DNA of 64,000 nucleotides, from assembly GCA_032871835.1 (NCBI GenBank), contig CM065295.1:39368360-39432359 (forward strand). Direction: 5' to 3'. Made by a program: the position numbers and the translations under genes. How positions within the stretch are numbered: the first letter of the stretch is position 1; each line of letters starts with the position of its first letter. The notes under the pieces are model-generated. The model was not told where the DNA came from and did not search any database. It was given only the letters and a program-made list of their open reading frames with translations. This DNA comes from Dipteronia dyeriana (lineage: Eukaryota; Streptophyta; Magnoliopsida; Sapindales; Sapindaceae). Below, piece by piece: positions 1 through 10,100 of the stretch.

Positions 1-404
1 ATCAATTTAAAAAAATTTAGGGTGAAAATCAAATTTTGTTTAAATATAATCTTATTTGAATTTTGTATTATATTATGACTTATATGTGATATATGTTTTG
101 ATTGAATTATGTTTTCATATATTATTATTTTCTTTTAAATATAAATATATATTATTTTAATTAATGTATTCTATCGTAATCGTATTCATATCTTAGGTTT
201 TATAGATTTATATCCTTATCATAGTTTTTAGAAATTTATAGTATTTCTGTATTGTATCTCCATATCTGTGCAACATAGGTATAAACCAACAAACTAAACC
301 GATATAATCGGTTTTGGTTTTGTTATATTTGATGTTTTGGTTATATTAATGTAGAATTTTTTCTCAATTCTCAAGTGAATCTTCACAAAGTCGGTATTTC
401 CTAG
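1..404. other. AT-rich flank without recognised gene
   Basis: This stretch is very AT-rich with no coding frame I can support. Its last bases, a pyrimidine-biased run ending in TATTTCCTAG at 395-404, would suit a plant 3' splice acceptor for the reading frame that follows. I see no transposon signature in it. Confidence 0.4.
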
Positions 405-610
405 GTGAACCTAACTCGGACGAGGCCCTAAATGAATGCATGAAAGCTATGTACTGTGGAACTTTTCTAGTGCTCGGAGTTCGACCAGGCGCTCTACAAG
501 ACGGAAAACAAGGTCAGGTTGATACTGGTGGCGGACCGACATTCACGCTCAGATTCTCAAGTTTTGAATGGTATTTGGAGAAGAATGAACCCCCTCAGGA
601 TTTTCGATAG
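405..610 (+). CDS. possible terminal exon of an unidentified host gene
   Basis: From 407 there is an open frame of 67 codons ending at TAG 608-610. It is more GC-rich than its surroundings and starts right after an acceptor-like TTTCCTAG. The peptide begins GEPNSDEALNECMKAMYCG and ends SFEWYLEKNEPPQDFR. It has ordinary soluble-protein composition, no transmembrane segment and no retroelement motif. I do not recognise the family. A hAT-type MITE begins 17 bases after the stop, which suits insertion near a gene's 3' end. It could instead be a gene fragment or a chance frame. Upstream exons, if any, lie outside the window. Confidence 0.35.
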
Positions 611-627
611 AGCTTTAATATAAATAA

Positions 628-1052
628 CAGTGTTGCAAAAGTCCCCAACTAGGGCCGATTAGTCTCTAGTCGACGATCTGCCGTCCGGATTAGGTGGTTT
701 ACCGCCTAGTAGACTTAGTCGGTTAAAGTCAATAACTAGTCACCGTTGACTGATTATGTTGACTTTTTAGAATTTGACTGATTTTCTTTTTAAAAGATTT
801 TGTTTAATTGTTTATGGATTTTGATTCTCAATATTGATTTTTTTTAAATTTTATTTTCAATTTAAGATTCAGTATATGAAATAGTATGAACATCAACTCA
901 ATTATAATAAAAAATATATATTAAAAAAATTCCAAACGGCCACCGGTCTGTCGCCGTTCGACTTCAAACCAACCACCAAATCCTCAACTAGTCCTCAACT
1001 ACGCTGGGGGGTGCCACCGTCCAACTAGTGCCGAGTGCTTTCTCCACCATTG
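628..1052. mobile_element. non-autonomous hAT-type MITE with perfect 8-bp target duplication
   Basis: The element is flanked by an identical 8-bp direct repeat, ATAAATAA, at 620-627 and 1053-1060, the target-duplication length of hAT transposons. Its ends form an imperfect terminal inverted repeat: the left end reads CAGTGTTGCAAAAG and the right end, on the opposite strand, CAATGGTGGAGAAAG. Subterminal regions are rich in CTAGT and GACTAGT-like repeats (about 640-740 and 940-1030), as in many plant hAT elements, and the centre is AT-rich. At 425 bp with no coding frame it must depend on a transposase made elsewhere. Confidence 0.85.
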
Positions 1053-1060
1053 ATAAATAA

Positions 1061-1355
1061 GCAGAATGATAGTTTGTATGAATTCAAAATCAAGGTCAAA
1101 TCCTGCCCAATTATTGGGGTATCATACTATCATATATATTTCCTTTTTGTTGTCCCCATACCTTTTTCCTTTAACTAGTCATTCTGTTTCATTTATGCCC
1201 GTGATAATTGCTAATGCAATTATTGATTAAAATGATTATAATAGCAATATATCACTTGATCATGGAGTAATGAATTAAAAATCAGAGCTTTTACAAAGTG
1301 ATTTCATGATTGTTTGAAGTTATTGGTCAAGGTGAAAATGTTGCAATTAATGATA
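1061..1355. other. unassigned AT-rich spacer
   Basis: This lies between the MITE target duplication and the left LTR of Copia-1. I see no coding frame, repeat or terminal structure here. Confidence 0.3.
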
Positions 1356-1700
1356 TGGATAACCTTTTCACTTTCCTGAGAAAGTCTAAAGAAAAAGTGA
1401 AGGAGAAAATAGAGAAAAAAAGAAAGAACTTCTAGAACACAATCTGTGTTGAAATTTGGAAAAAAAAAATATTAATGAAAAATAAGCATTGTATATCAGA
1501 ATTGTGTGAACATCAATTTTGTTGCGTAGAAACACACTTTCTTGCCAATACCAGTTAATGGCTGAGATCTTCTACTTTTGCTTTTCCATACGATGTTATC
1601 AACTGTTGATATCTTCTCCCTTTGTAATCTGTGTGCTACTCAAACAACAAATGGGGATCAATCTAGATTAGCTATCTTTGATTGATTCAGATTCCCGACA
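1356..1700 (-). repeat. Copia-1 3' LTR
   Basis: This 345-bp LTR matches the right-hand copy at 18942 onward over shared blocks such as ACTTTCCTGAGAAAGTCTAA and GAACACAATCTGTG. On the minus strand it starts TGTCGGGAATC, directly after the polypurine tract, and ends near GGTTATCCA. The two copies show many substitutions and small indels, so this is an old insertion. Confidence 0.8.
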
Positions 1701-1712
1701 TCCCCCACAAAC
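1701..1712 (-). other. Copia-1 polypurine tract
   Basis: On the minus strand the bases GTTTGTGGGGGA sit immediately before the TG that opens the 3' LTR. This is the standard place and composition for the plus-strand primer of a copia element. Confidence 0.7.
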
Positions 1713-1734
1713 TCAAAGCGGAGGTAGTCATCAT

Positions 1735-2885
1735 GAATTTGTTCCGCAAATATAAGAACTAAGGAGTGGACAAGGATTTAGTAAAAATATGTGCCACTTG
1801 ATCAGGAGTAGGGACATGATTCACTTGTACTTTCTTTTGTATTACTTTCTCAAGAAAAAAGTACAAGTCGAGATCTACGTGCTTTATTCGCGCATGAAGT
1901 ACCAGATGACTAGACATAGCAATAGTGCTTTAATTGTCACACCATACTGCTGGAAGTATGGGCTGTGTTACCTTTAGCTTAGTAAGGACTTTGGCCATGT
2001 CAATCTTGCCACCACGGAAGCTAAGCTGCGATATTCGGCCTTTGTGGAAGAACGAGAAATGGTATATTGCTTCTTAGCACTCCAAGTGACAATATTGGAA
2101 CCAAGAAAAACACAAAAACCATAAGTTGATTTCCTATCATCAAGATTAGTAGCCCAATCAGCATTAGAAGAGTTGAACCAGATGACTTCTTGAAGACCAA
2201 GATGGGTAAAACCTTTGAGATATCTGAGAATCCGCTTAACAGCTTTCAAATGCTCATCAAGAGGAGATTACATATACTGACATACCTTTTTAACTGAGTA
2301 GGCAATATCAGACCTAGTAATAGTCACATACTGAAGAGCTTTCACAATACTCCTATATTCTGTGGCATCTTGAGCAAGAAAACCTCTGTAAATGGACAAC
2401 TGACTGCTAGTACTAGAGACCATTAGTGATGAGAATGGTCCGGCATTTTGCATCCCAACACATTTGAGTAGATCATTCATATATTTAGTCTGAGATTGAT
2501 GAACGGTAATGGAGGAATGATGAACCTCTATGTCAAGAAAGTAATGTAACTGACCCCAAATCTTTCAAGGAAAATGCCTTGTGTAAAGTTTGAACAAAGG
2601 AATTGATTTCTGACGTACTGTCCCCAGTGATGATGATATCATCAACATAAACCAAGATATAGACAACAGTAGATGCAGAAAATCTATAAAACATGAGCTA
2701 TTGTCCTTAGACCCTAGAAAGCCAAGTTGAACCAAGGCTAATTTGAACTTATCAAACCAAGCTCGAGGAGCATGCTTCAGGCCATATAAAACCTTTCAAA
2801 ACTTGTACACAAGCTGTGAGTCATTAGAAATAAAACCAGAAGGCTAACTCATGTAGACATCTTCATCAATTACTCTATTAAGGAA
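1735..2885 (-). pseudogene. Copia-1 reverse transcriptase C-terminus and RNase H (broken)
   Basis: The minus strand carries the 3' half of a copia pol gene in several frames. From right to left come the continuation of reverse transcriptase (VIDEDVYM near 2850), the connection region (ALQYVTITRSDIAYSV near 2310) and RNase H (LKGFTHLGL, then DDRKSTYGFCVFLG and RSSTKAEYRSLA, 1974-2249). Degraded C-terminal codons follow down to about 1735. Stops and frameshifts fall about every 100 codons, so no enzyme could be made. The right end is cut by the 3' LTR of Gypsy-1 and the rest of the domain lies beyond 15165. Confidence 0.85.
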
Positions 2886-3975
2886 TATTAAGGAATGCAA
2901 AATTCGCTCTAGGTGAGGAATCTCAGTTAACACCCTCAGGACCACGACTTCGGAGAATCGCGATTGGGTAGGTACCTTCGGTACCAGTTTCACGTGTAAA
3001 AATGGGTGAGATTAATGATAGATGATATTATTGATCAAATGGAGTAATGACTATAACAAAATGGTAACAATATAATGGAGTGAAACTCTCAATCTCAGTC
3101 TATAATGCCTAACAAATTAGAAGGTGGTGTTTCTACAGTGATGACTAGGCTTTTTTTTCTAGATTGTAAAATCAAGCGATTGCTCTATCATTTCCTTTCT
3201 CCCCTTTAAACTATAGAGGTTATCTCGGTATTTATACCCAAAGCTGATAGGGTTTTTCTCTGGCATGTAAGTCGAAGATCACTTGATTGATTTTCTTCCC
3301 TCGTTTGGCCGGATTTTCTGTTTAATACGATTGACCCTAGAAACTCGGCTGGCGGAGGATATCTTGGTAGAAGACGAGTTTGTTTTCTTTTTGGACTCTG
3401 TCATTACAACTATGCATACATGGAGTTAGATTACTCCTTGGGGAATAATTCGACTTCCTCTATTATTGGCGTGGTACTTCAAAGCATTGACCCGGTGATA
3501 TGGTAGAGCATCTTGGAGTTCAAGTATGCTGGCAGGTATCCTGAGATACCATCCAGGTGAGGTGGTGCCTGACCTGTTAGCGAGGTACCCCAGGGTATCA
3601 TTCTGGTGATAACATTCGATTGGCTTCTCTGATGAGGTACCATTCCAGTGGTGAGGTATCTGGCTGATCTTACTAGAGCTTTGTGATCTCCCAGTAGCTT
3701 TACGGGCATCTCCCCTTCCAATGGAAAGGCAAGACAAGTACTTTGACTGGTTATCAAGGCAACGCCGAGGTACTTAGGTATCGGTTGGTCCACGAGAGTG
3801 CATAAGCTTTATCTTGCTACTTCGTTGACATCGAGGTAACTAGGTTGTGCTAGGCTGGTACTTCGAGGTAAACCAATATGTCTGGTACCGATCCAATATG
3901 TGGAGACGTTCTCTATCTGGTGCTAATTGTGTGGAAATTTTTCCTTTGAGCCATTGTCAAATTTGGCTATTATCA
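2886..3975 (-). repeat. Gypsy-1 3' LTR
   Basis: This copy matches 14062-15165 over nearly its whole length, for example GTGATCTCCCAGTAGCTTTA near 3690 and 14890. On the minus strand it opens TGATAATAGCC directly after the polypurine tract. The outer left boundary is uncertain by about 10 bp. The LTR is rich in GGTACC and GTAC motifs. Confidence 0.85.
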
Positions 3976-3993
3976 GAAGTCCCCTCTGACTTG
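3976..3993 (-). other. Gypsy-1 polypurine tract
   Basis: On the minus strand GTCAGAGGGGACTTC immediately precedes the TG of the 3' LTR. Gypsy-3 has nearly the same tract (GTCAGTGGGACTTC) at 46460-46474, so the two belong to one family. Confidence 0.75.
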
Positions 3994-4378
3994 AACACGA
4001 ATGATTGATTTGGAGTCAGATTTTCTATTATATTTGAAAAAATTTATGTTTTCAGCCGGCTGCCAGAATCTGGGAAGAAATCTTCTCATTAAATGTGCTG
4101 GCCATGTGTCAAGCGTGGGAAAACTTCCTGTTTTGAAAAGGGAAAGGTTTTCGGCGGTTTATGAGTATCGAGATAAAAATCTCGTCTCTTCGATCATGTT
4201 TCTGTTACCGGTTATTGTTCCATTACGCCTATTTAGACCCCGACCCTCCTTCGCATTCTCCATGATTTCAAAAACTCTCTCATACTTTTCAAAATTCAAA
4301 AAATCCCTAATCATTTATGTCTTTTTTACTTCTCTCTAATTCTCTCATCGACTTTCAGACTTCGAATCCATCATTGCT

Positions 4379-6807
4379 ATGCCGAACTTCGATCGCGATA
4401 GTGTCGAAAGGTTGGTAGAAGGAGACTCTCCAAGTTTCACTGGTACGAAGCGAGCTTGGGAGGAAGATAGCGGAGATAGCGATGTTCAACCTTTACAGCC
4501 ACACCGTCGCTCTAATCGGAATATCGCCATTGGGGCTGGCTTATCAAACGACCCAAATGCCCTGCTCGAAATAGTCAAATGAGACTCAGAAGAGGAGTCA
4601 AGCGAGGTTGAGGCTGTAAGGGGTCTAGTCGAGGCTGTCGCCGTCGTGACAGGAGGGGTGCTTTCCCTACCACATGACTTCAGAATAATCCCTGATTCTA
4701 CCACTTCCGTGGAATCAATTAACCGTCTGAGGGAGAGATTCGACATCCCTAACAACATCACGATCACTATTCCCTATAGGAGGTACGATGTATACAATCA
4801 TCCCCCTGGTGTGCTCCCTATCCATGCCGCTACCTTCGAAAGTGGGGTAAGGTTACCTCTCCATCCGTTTCTCTGTAGGGCACTTCATGCCTTTTAGCTT
4901 GCTCCCCTCTAGTTGACACCAAGGTTTTGGAGGCACCTAGTAGGTTTCCTCATTCTATGGAAAGAGCAATACGAGAAGGATAATATTGATAGGGAACCAA
5001 TATTATATGAGTTACGGTTCCTTTTCTAGATCACTGCCTTGACTCCTGGTCCCAATGGGCAATTCTACCTTCAGGCGAAAAACAACTTGAAGTTCATTGT
5101 ACCTGGTGCTACCAAGAAGGACGCCTCCTGGAGAGAAGAATGGGTGGTGGTCGGTGGAGATTGGGGGAACTCTATTTTCATTGGAGGGACATACTATCAA
5201 GTCTCTACCTAATTAAAGGACAACCCAGTCTGGGGGAAAACGTATCTATCAGCTGAATCGAGAGCGATTCTGAAAGCAATCACTGACCGCAAGTATGTCA
5301 ATCTGGAGTTTCCTACCTCAGATGCTTATGATTCGGGTAGGGTGAACCGGTGCCTGCACATCTCAGTTGCTTCTCCCGGTATGTCGAACCTCTTAGTTTC
5401 TTATTGATACCCCTTTTTTTCCATTGATGTATTCTAACTCTCTGTTAATTTATACAGTTTCTGCTATTCCACTACTGGTCCTACGGGAGCCCGGTCAACT
5501 CGATAGCCAGCCCTCTCCTAGTTTTCCCTCTCTATCTGGTTCTCTTTCCGCTCAAACTATTAGGTCACCTCATTCCTTGGTCGCGGCGTGGCATATCCTC
5601 TATCTGCTTCAGTACCTCCCCAAACAGCGGGGGGTCTTGGAACCTCTGGTGCCTCCACATCTGCAACTCCTAGTGTGAGTACTAGACCTCGATGAGGTAT
5701 TCTAAACAAAAAGAGGTCTTCGATCGGTTCGTCCTCTCCTGCCCTGGTGGGGACTTAACTCCGATGACCTCTCTACCCTCTGAGATTCTGCTCACCAAGG
5801 GTTTTACCCTTATTGCCGAGGTAAGTGTGTTGCCATATCTCATCTCACTATTATTCTAGCATTTACATAACTGGTATATGGCTGTGTTTTGCAAACTTTC
5901 AAGTATAACATGGTGGTGAGCCACCAGATTGACTCGTTGAGGACTCGCGCTGAAAAGGCCGAGTCTGATGCTAAAGTTGCCAAAGGGGAGCTTGATCAGA
6001 CTAAGAGCGCGGTACATGCATTGAAACTTAACATGGACGTGATCGAGAAGACATTGGAGGATACACGCTGTGACTTGGAGAGGTTGAAACGTTCTCTCGA
6101 TCATGAGACCCTCAGATCGGAACAGAGAGCCATGGAAAGAAACTCCTAGAGGAACAAAACTAGGGAACAGGAGGCAGAAAATCAAGCTCTACGTCCTCAA
6201 GTAGCCATCTTAGAGGCTGAGATTGATTCCTTTTTCAGTGATGAATACTTTTACACTGCATTTCAAGCAGCCCAGACTCTATCTTTTCCTTTTGACTTAG
6301 CCACCATTGCGAACTGGGATAGGGAAGAGATCATGGATAGGGCAAAGAAGATGTCAACTCTCGTTGGTGATGGAGCAGGTACCTCACGAGTTGCTGTTGT
6401 TGATAAAGGTAGAAACGATGAGGGTCATCAACCTGAGATTGGGGAGGTTATGCTTGCTTCCAAGAAAACCATAGAAGATCAACCTACTAGAACGATATAG
6501 GACCAACCTGCTTCCCAGAAAGTGCCGGTGGACCTCTCTGCCACCCAAGAGATGGTGGAATATCAAACTCTCCTTAAGGAGGTCGGAACTGTCCAAGTTG
6601 CTTCTGGAGAGGTCGCTAAGTTAGCTGGAGTTGAAAACGCATCTCTGGATGTAACAGTAGGGGTTTTGTTTAACCCAGTGCAGGCGGGGGATCCGGTTGA
6701 GGCAGCATAAATGCTGAAGGAGGAACAGGTTATCGACAGGTTCGTAGAGAGAGCGGGAGCAGAGGGGCAGGTAGCCAAAGATGGAGTAGGAGAGGAGGGA
6801 GACTAGA
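4379..6807 (+). pseudogene. antisense accessory gene of Gypsy-1 (Transposase_28-like plus coiled coil)
   Basis: This gene runs opposite to gag-pol. It starts at ATG 4379 and shows a charged, acidic N-terminus with the segment LQPHRRSNRNIAIGAG. A conserved globular region follows (VLSLPHDFRIIP, RLRERFDIP, GVRLPLHPFLCRAL, about 4646-4897), resembling the plant family Pfam calls Transposase_28, putative gypsy-type transposon. A second region (VWGKTYLSAESRAILKAI, about 5220-5370) and a long coiled coil (QIDSLRTRAEKAESDAKVAK, 5889-6149) follow, then an acidic tail to about 6807. Two intron-like segments fit plant splice consensus at 5379-5457 and 5821-about 5904. Several in-frame stops (4579, 4896, 5209) make this copy a pseudogene. 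The protein's function is unknown; antisense frames at this position are an established feature of Tat elements. Confidence 0.7.
5379..5457 (+). other. predicted spliceosomal intron in the Gypsy-1 antisense gene
   Basis: This 79-bp segment starts GTATGT, contains a T-rich stretch and a branch-point-like TTCTAACTC, and ends TTTATACAG. It has no reading frame. Equivalents of 78 and 81 bp lie in the antisense genes of Gypsy-2 (22035-22112) and Gypsy-3 (44983-45063). A second intron probably starts at GTAAGTGT 5821, just before the coiled-coil exon. Confidence 0.65.
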
Positions 6808-8124
6808 GAAATATTTATCCATGACCCAATTTGTAAGCTTTATATGTTGCCCGGAAAGGGGGGTGAGCACCCTGCTTTATAAAGAAAGATTCATGTTATT
6901 TTTCTAATGTTGTTATTTTTTTTGTAGCCTAGAATAGGGATGGGCTCTCTGGTTTGCATGAATGTGGACAATCTCTCTTTTTTACTTCCTGGTTGTATAT
7001 AGTTGATCTCTAGCTTGGTTGAATCTGTTTTTCTTCATCTCCCCGCTTGATCTAGGATCCAATCCCTCACATTAAAGCTTATGCAAAATCTAGTAATACA
7101 AGGAAAATTTTAAATTTTTGCTAAGTATAGAAAATCAAATTAGGCCAAGTGGTTGGTATCAGTTCCTGGCACTCAACCACATTTTAATCCTGTAAATTAT
7201 AATACGTGGAGTTCTCTGTTTGAGGAGTCTTATCAGGACGATGTACCCATGGCTTAAACCATCCATATATCTGAACTTTAGCGAAATGACGTGCAACAAC
7301 TGCTTGGGTATCAGGGACAACCCTTTGTTATGGTGCCTTAGAGTTCAGATGATAACTTGATTGAGGTGTTCATTGCCGTCACTTAAAGTCCCCAGTGCCT
7401 AACTGGCCCAAACAGACCTTAACAACATAAAACAACTTAAAAATTGGTGAAGAAATAAACAGGAGTACATAGACGACTGGTACCAAAGTACTTGGTCGAG
7501 GTGGTCCCCATGAGACCTTCTAACACACTTGATTTCCCTTTCTGAGAGAATCAAGGTACCAGGTGTCCCGCCTTTAGGGATTTCGTTAATTTAAGAGAAA
7601 TACCTGGCCATGTTAACCTAGGTACCTTTTGTCCCCGTACCAAGAAGGTACCATACCATGGCGATCTCAATCTAGTGGGTAACCATGCACTTATGTCTAG
7701 ACACTTCTTGAGGGTGGTAGCCTAACCAAGGCATCAGGTTTGTCTTCTAGCTATCCTGGTCTCGTGATCTGGCTAGTAACTATGCATTTATGCTCAGATC
7801 CTTCTTAGCGGGGGTGGTGCCCGACCAAGGCTTCAGAGGTGGTGAGGAGGCTTCCACGACCAATCCCTAGTCTTGTGATCTGGTTGACAACTATGCTCTT
7901 ACGCTTAGATCCTTCTTAGCGGGGGGTGGTTCCCGGCCAATTCATCAAGAATGCTATTTAGCTATCCTTAGTTCATGGCGATCATGGTGAAGTTCCCCTT
8001 GGCGAAAAAGAAAACATGACTGGAGATGAAGAAACTAACTAGAGATTTTATTGATAATCAAGCTGGAATTACAATTTATTCATGAGCTGCTAATAATGAT
8101 ACCTAGATATGACTAATCTGCTCG
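6808..8124. other. Gypsy-1 non-coding interval with tandem repeats and GTAC clusters
   Basis: Between the antisense gene and the end of pol there is no supported frame. At 7462-7655 seven GTAC sites occur within about 200 bp, most as GGTACC or CCGTACC. From about 7676 to 7990 there are three diverged tandem units of roughly 100-115 bp, recognisable by CTTCTTAGCGGGGG and CTATCCT blocks. The same repeat type, in the opposite orientation, occurs in Gypsy-3 at 39050-40080. Confidence 0.6.
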
Positions 8125-9465
8125 AAGTCCCCTGCCTAGGGGTAGAACCTCTTCAACCGGTCAGTGTTCCACGTATGATCGATGGGTCATCCCTCCATGT
8201 CTTCGAGCTTGTAAGCCCCGCTCAGGACCATTACATTGATTAAGTATGAGCCTTCCCAGTTTTGCCTTAGGACACCATTTGACTTGACCCTAGTGTTATG
8301 AGTCACCTTACTGAGTACTAGATCCCCTTCTTTGAAGCTTTAGGTCTTTACCCTCTTTTTAAAGTACCTCATTATTCTGCTCTGGTAAACTGCAACCCTT
8401 TCTATCACTTTGTCATGCTTTTCCTCCAGGAGGTCTAGTTTGGCCCTAAGCTTGACCTCGTTGCTATCTGGCTCGAAGTGTTGGACCCATAACGAGGTCA
8501 ACTTGTGCTCAATAGATAGGACCACCTCTACCCTGAATGCTAAGGAGTAGGGTGTTTCTTCGATCACTGTTCTTCTGGTGGTCCGGTAGGCCCAAAGTAC
8601 CTCCGGCAGCTCCTCCGTCCACTTACCCTTTTTGTGTTGGAGTTTCTTCTTTAGGAGCTTTTTGATTGTCTTATTAGTGGCCTCCACCAGGCCGTTGGTT
8701 TGGGGGTGGGTTACCGAGGCAAAATGGAGGTCGATTCCCAAGTATTCATAGAATCAAGCATTATCAAACTGCTTACTAGGTCTGTGATGATAACGATTGG
8801 GGTACCAAACCTGCATACCATGTTAGTCTTCATAAACCTGGTGATGTTCTCTTCCATGATTTGGACAGCGGTCCCGCTTCCACCCACTGATTTAAGTAAT
8901 TGATCGCTTCAATGGGGTGTTTAGCTTGTTCGGGTGCGGTAGGGAGCGACCCAATCAAATCGACCCCCAAAATGGTGAATGGATAGGGTGAACTAGTCGA
9001 AGATAATCGCTCAGGAGGAATGTGGCTCAAGTTTGACATCTTCTGGCAAGGTTCACAAGACTGCTCAAAGATTTTCGCATCCTGGTGTATATAGGCTAGT
9101 AATATCCCATGCGAAGTACCTGGTAAGCTAACGCTTCCCCACCGATGTGATTTCCACAGTCCTTAGAGTGGACATCTCTTAACACCCAACTAGAATCATC
9201 AAGATGTAGGCAGTGGAGCAAATAGAGAGACTTTCCCCTCCTATAGAGGTATCCGTCTACCAAGCAATATCAGATAGAGATTATCTTGATTCTACAGGCT
9301 TGGTCGGGGTCCTCGGGGAGCTTTCCATCTTGGAGGTAGGTGACTATTGGATCCATCCAACATGGGAGCCGATCAACTGGGCATATTTCTTCACTCAAGA
9401 TCATCTGGAGGGAAACTCCCTTGGGGAGAGCTTGTCCTCCATTAGCAGCTATCTTTGCCAAGACA
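8125..9465 (-). pseudogene. Gypsy-1 integrase (broken)
   Basis: Read right to left on the minus strand, a linker region (DRLPCWMDPIVTYLQDGKLP, near 9400) leads into the integrase. Its core is seen as GVDLIGSLPTAPEQAKHPIEA (8900-9000) and GIDLHFASVTHPQTNGLVEA with KELPEVLWAYRTT-like sequence (8340-8741). The C-terminal module follows, ending LKRFYP near 8140. GVDLIG holds the first catalytic aspartate, and HPQTNGLVEA the catalytic glutamate. The parts lie in different frames, separated by stops, so the enzyme is dead. Integrase would insert the cDNA into the host chromosome. Confidence 0.85.
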
Positions 9466-9504
9466 TCTGCCTGATGATTCTACTGACGAGGAATCTGCTC
9501 AATT

Positions 9505-10100
9505 TTAAACCCGTTTGAACCTGTTTTTGAGCAGTTGAACTTGTTTAAGATAAGCCACCATATTGTCCCCCTTAGCCTGGTAGAGTCCGATGACTTGGTT
9601 AACAATGAGTTGTGAGTCACTCTTGACATACAAATAATCAGCTCCGAGCTCGAGGGCTTCTTTCATCCCTACCAAAAGGGCTTCATACTCTACTTTATTG
9701 TTTATAGCTTTGAAATCGAACCTTAAGTTATGGTAGCATTCTTCTTTTTTCAGGTCTATCAAGATGATGTTAGCACCTTCGCCTACTTGTCCAGACACTC
9801 TATCTGTGTAGAGAATCTAGGCATCGCAACCAACTGGCCAATTATCAAGCTCTAGAAGCTTCTGAGGAGCTAGACTCAGCTCTGTTAAGGTCTCTTGACA
9901 AGGGAGAGCTGAAAACTCTGCTACAAAGTCCGTCAATGCTTGAGCCTTGATAGTCATCCTAGCCTTATATTTCAGATCAAACTGAGTGAACTCTAGGGCC
10001 CAAAGAACCAACCTTCCAGACACCTCTGGTCTCTACAAAAACTGGCAGAGAGGTTGATCAGTCACTACTGCCGAGGTCACTAGGGTAGGGACGAAGCTTT
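9505..10100 (-). pseudogene. Gypsy-1 RNase H region with second (archaeal-type) RNase H
   Basis: Two minus-strand segments are visible. The first (9817-10023) is the end of the ordinary retroviral-type RNase H and connection (LEFTQFDLKYKARMTIKAQA). The second (9505-9798) carries the features of the extra RNase H of Tat elements: an ILIDLKKEE strand, NKVEYEALLVGMKEALELGA with the catalytic glutamate, and YVKSDSQLIVNQVIG with a catalytic aspartate. The first aspartate, expected in LYTDGAS, is disrupted at the junction between the two frames. Dual RNase H is established for the Tat lineage. Confidence 0.8.

Noticed and set aside
3426..3793. Two overlapping minus-strand frames of about 100 codons, also found at 14719-14991
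   Set aside because: Both lie in the Gypsy-1 LTRs, are in different frames from each other, and lack a protein-like motif; repetition comes from the LTR pair.
9213..9518. Plus-strand frame of 101 codons
   Set aside because: Antisense shadow of the Gypsy-1 integrase linker, where DRLPCWMDPIVTYLQ reads on the minus strand.
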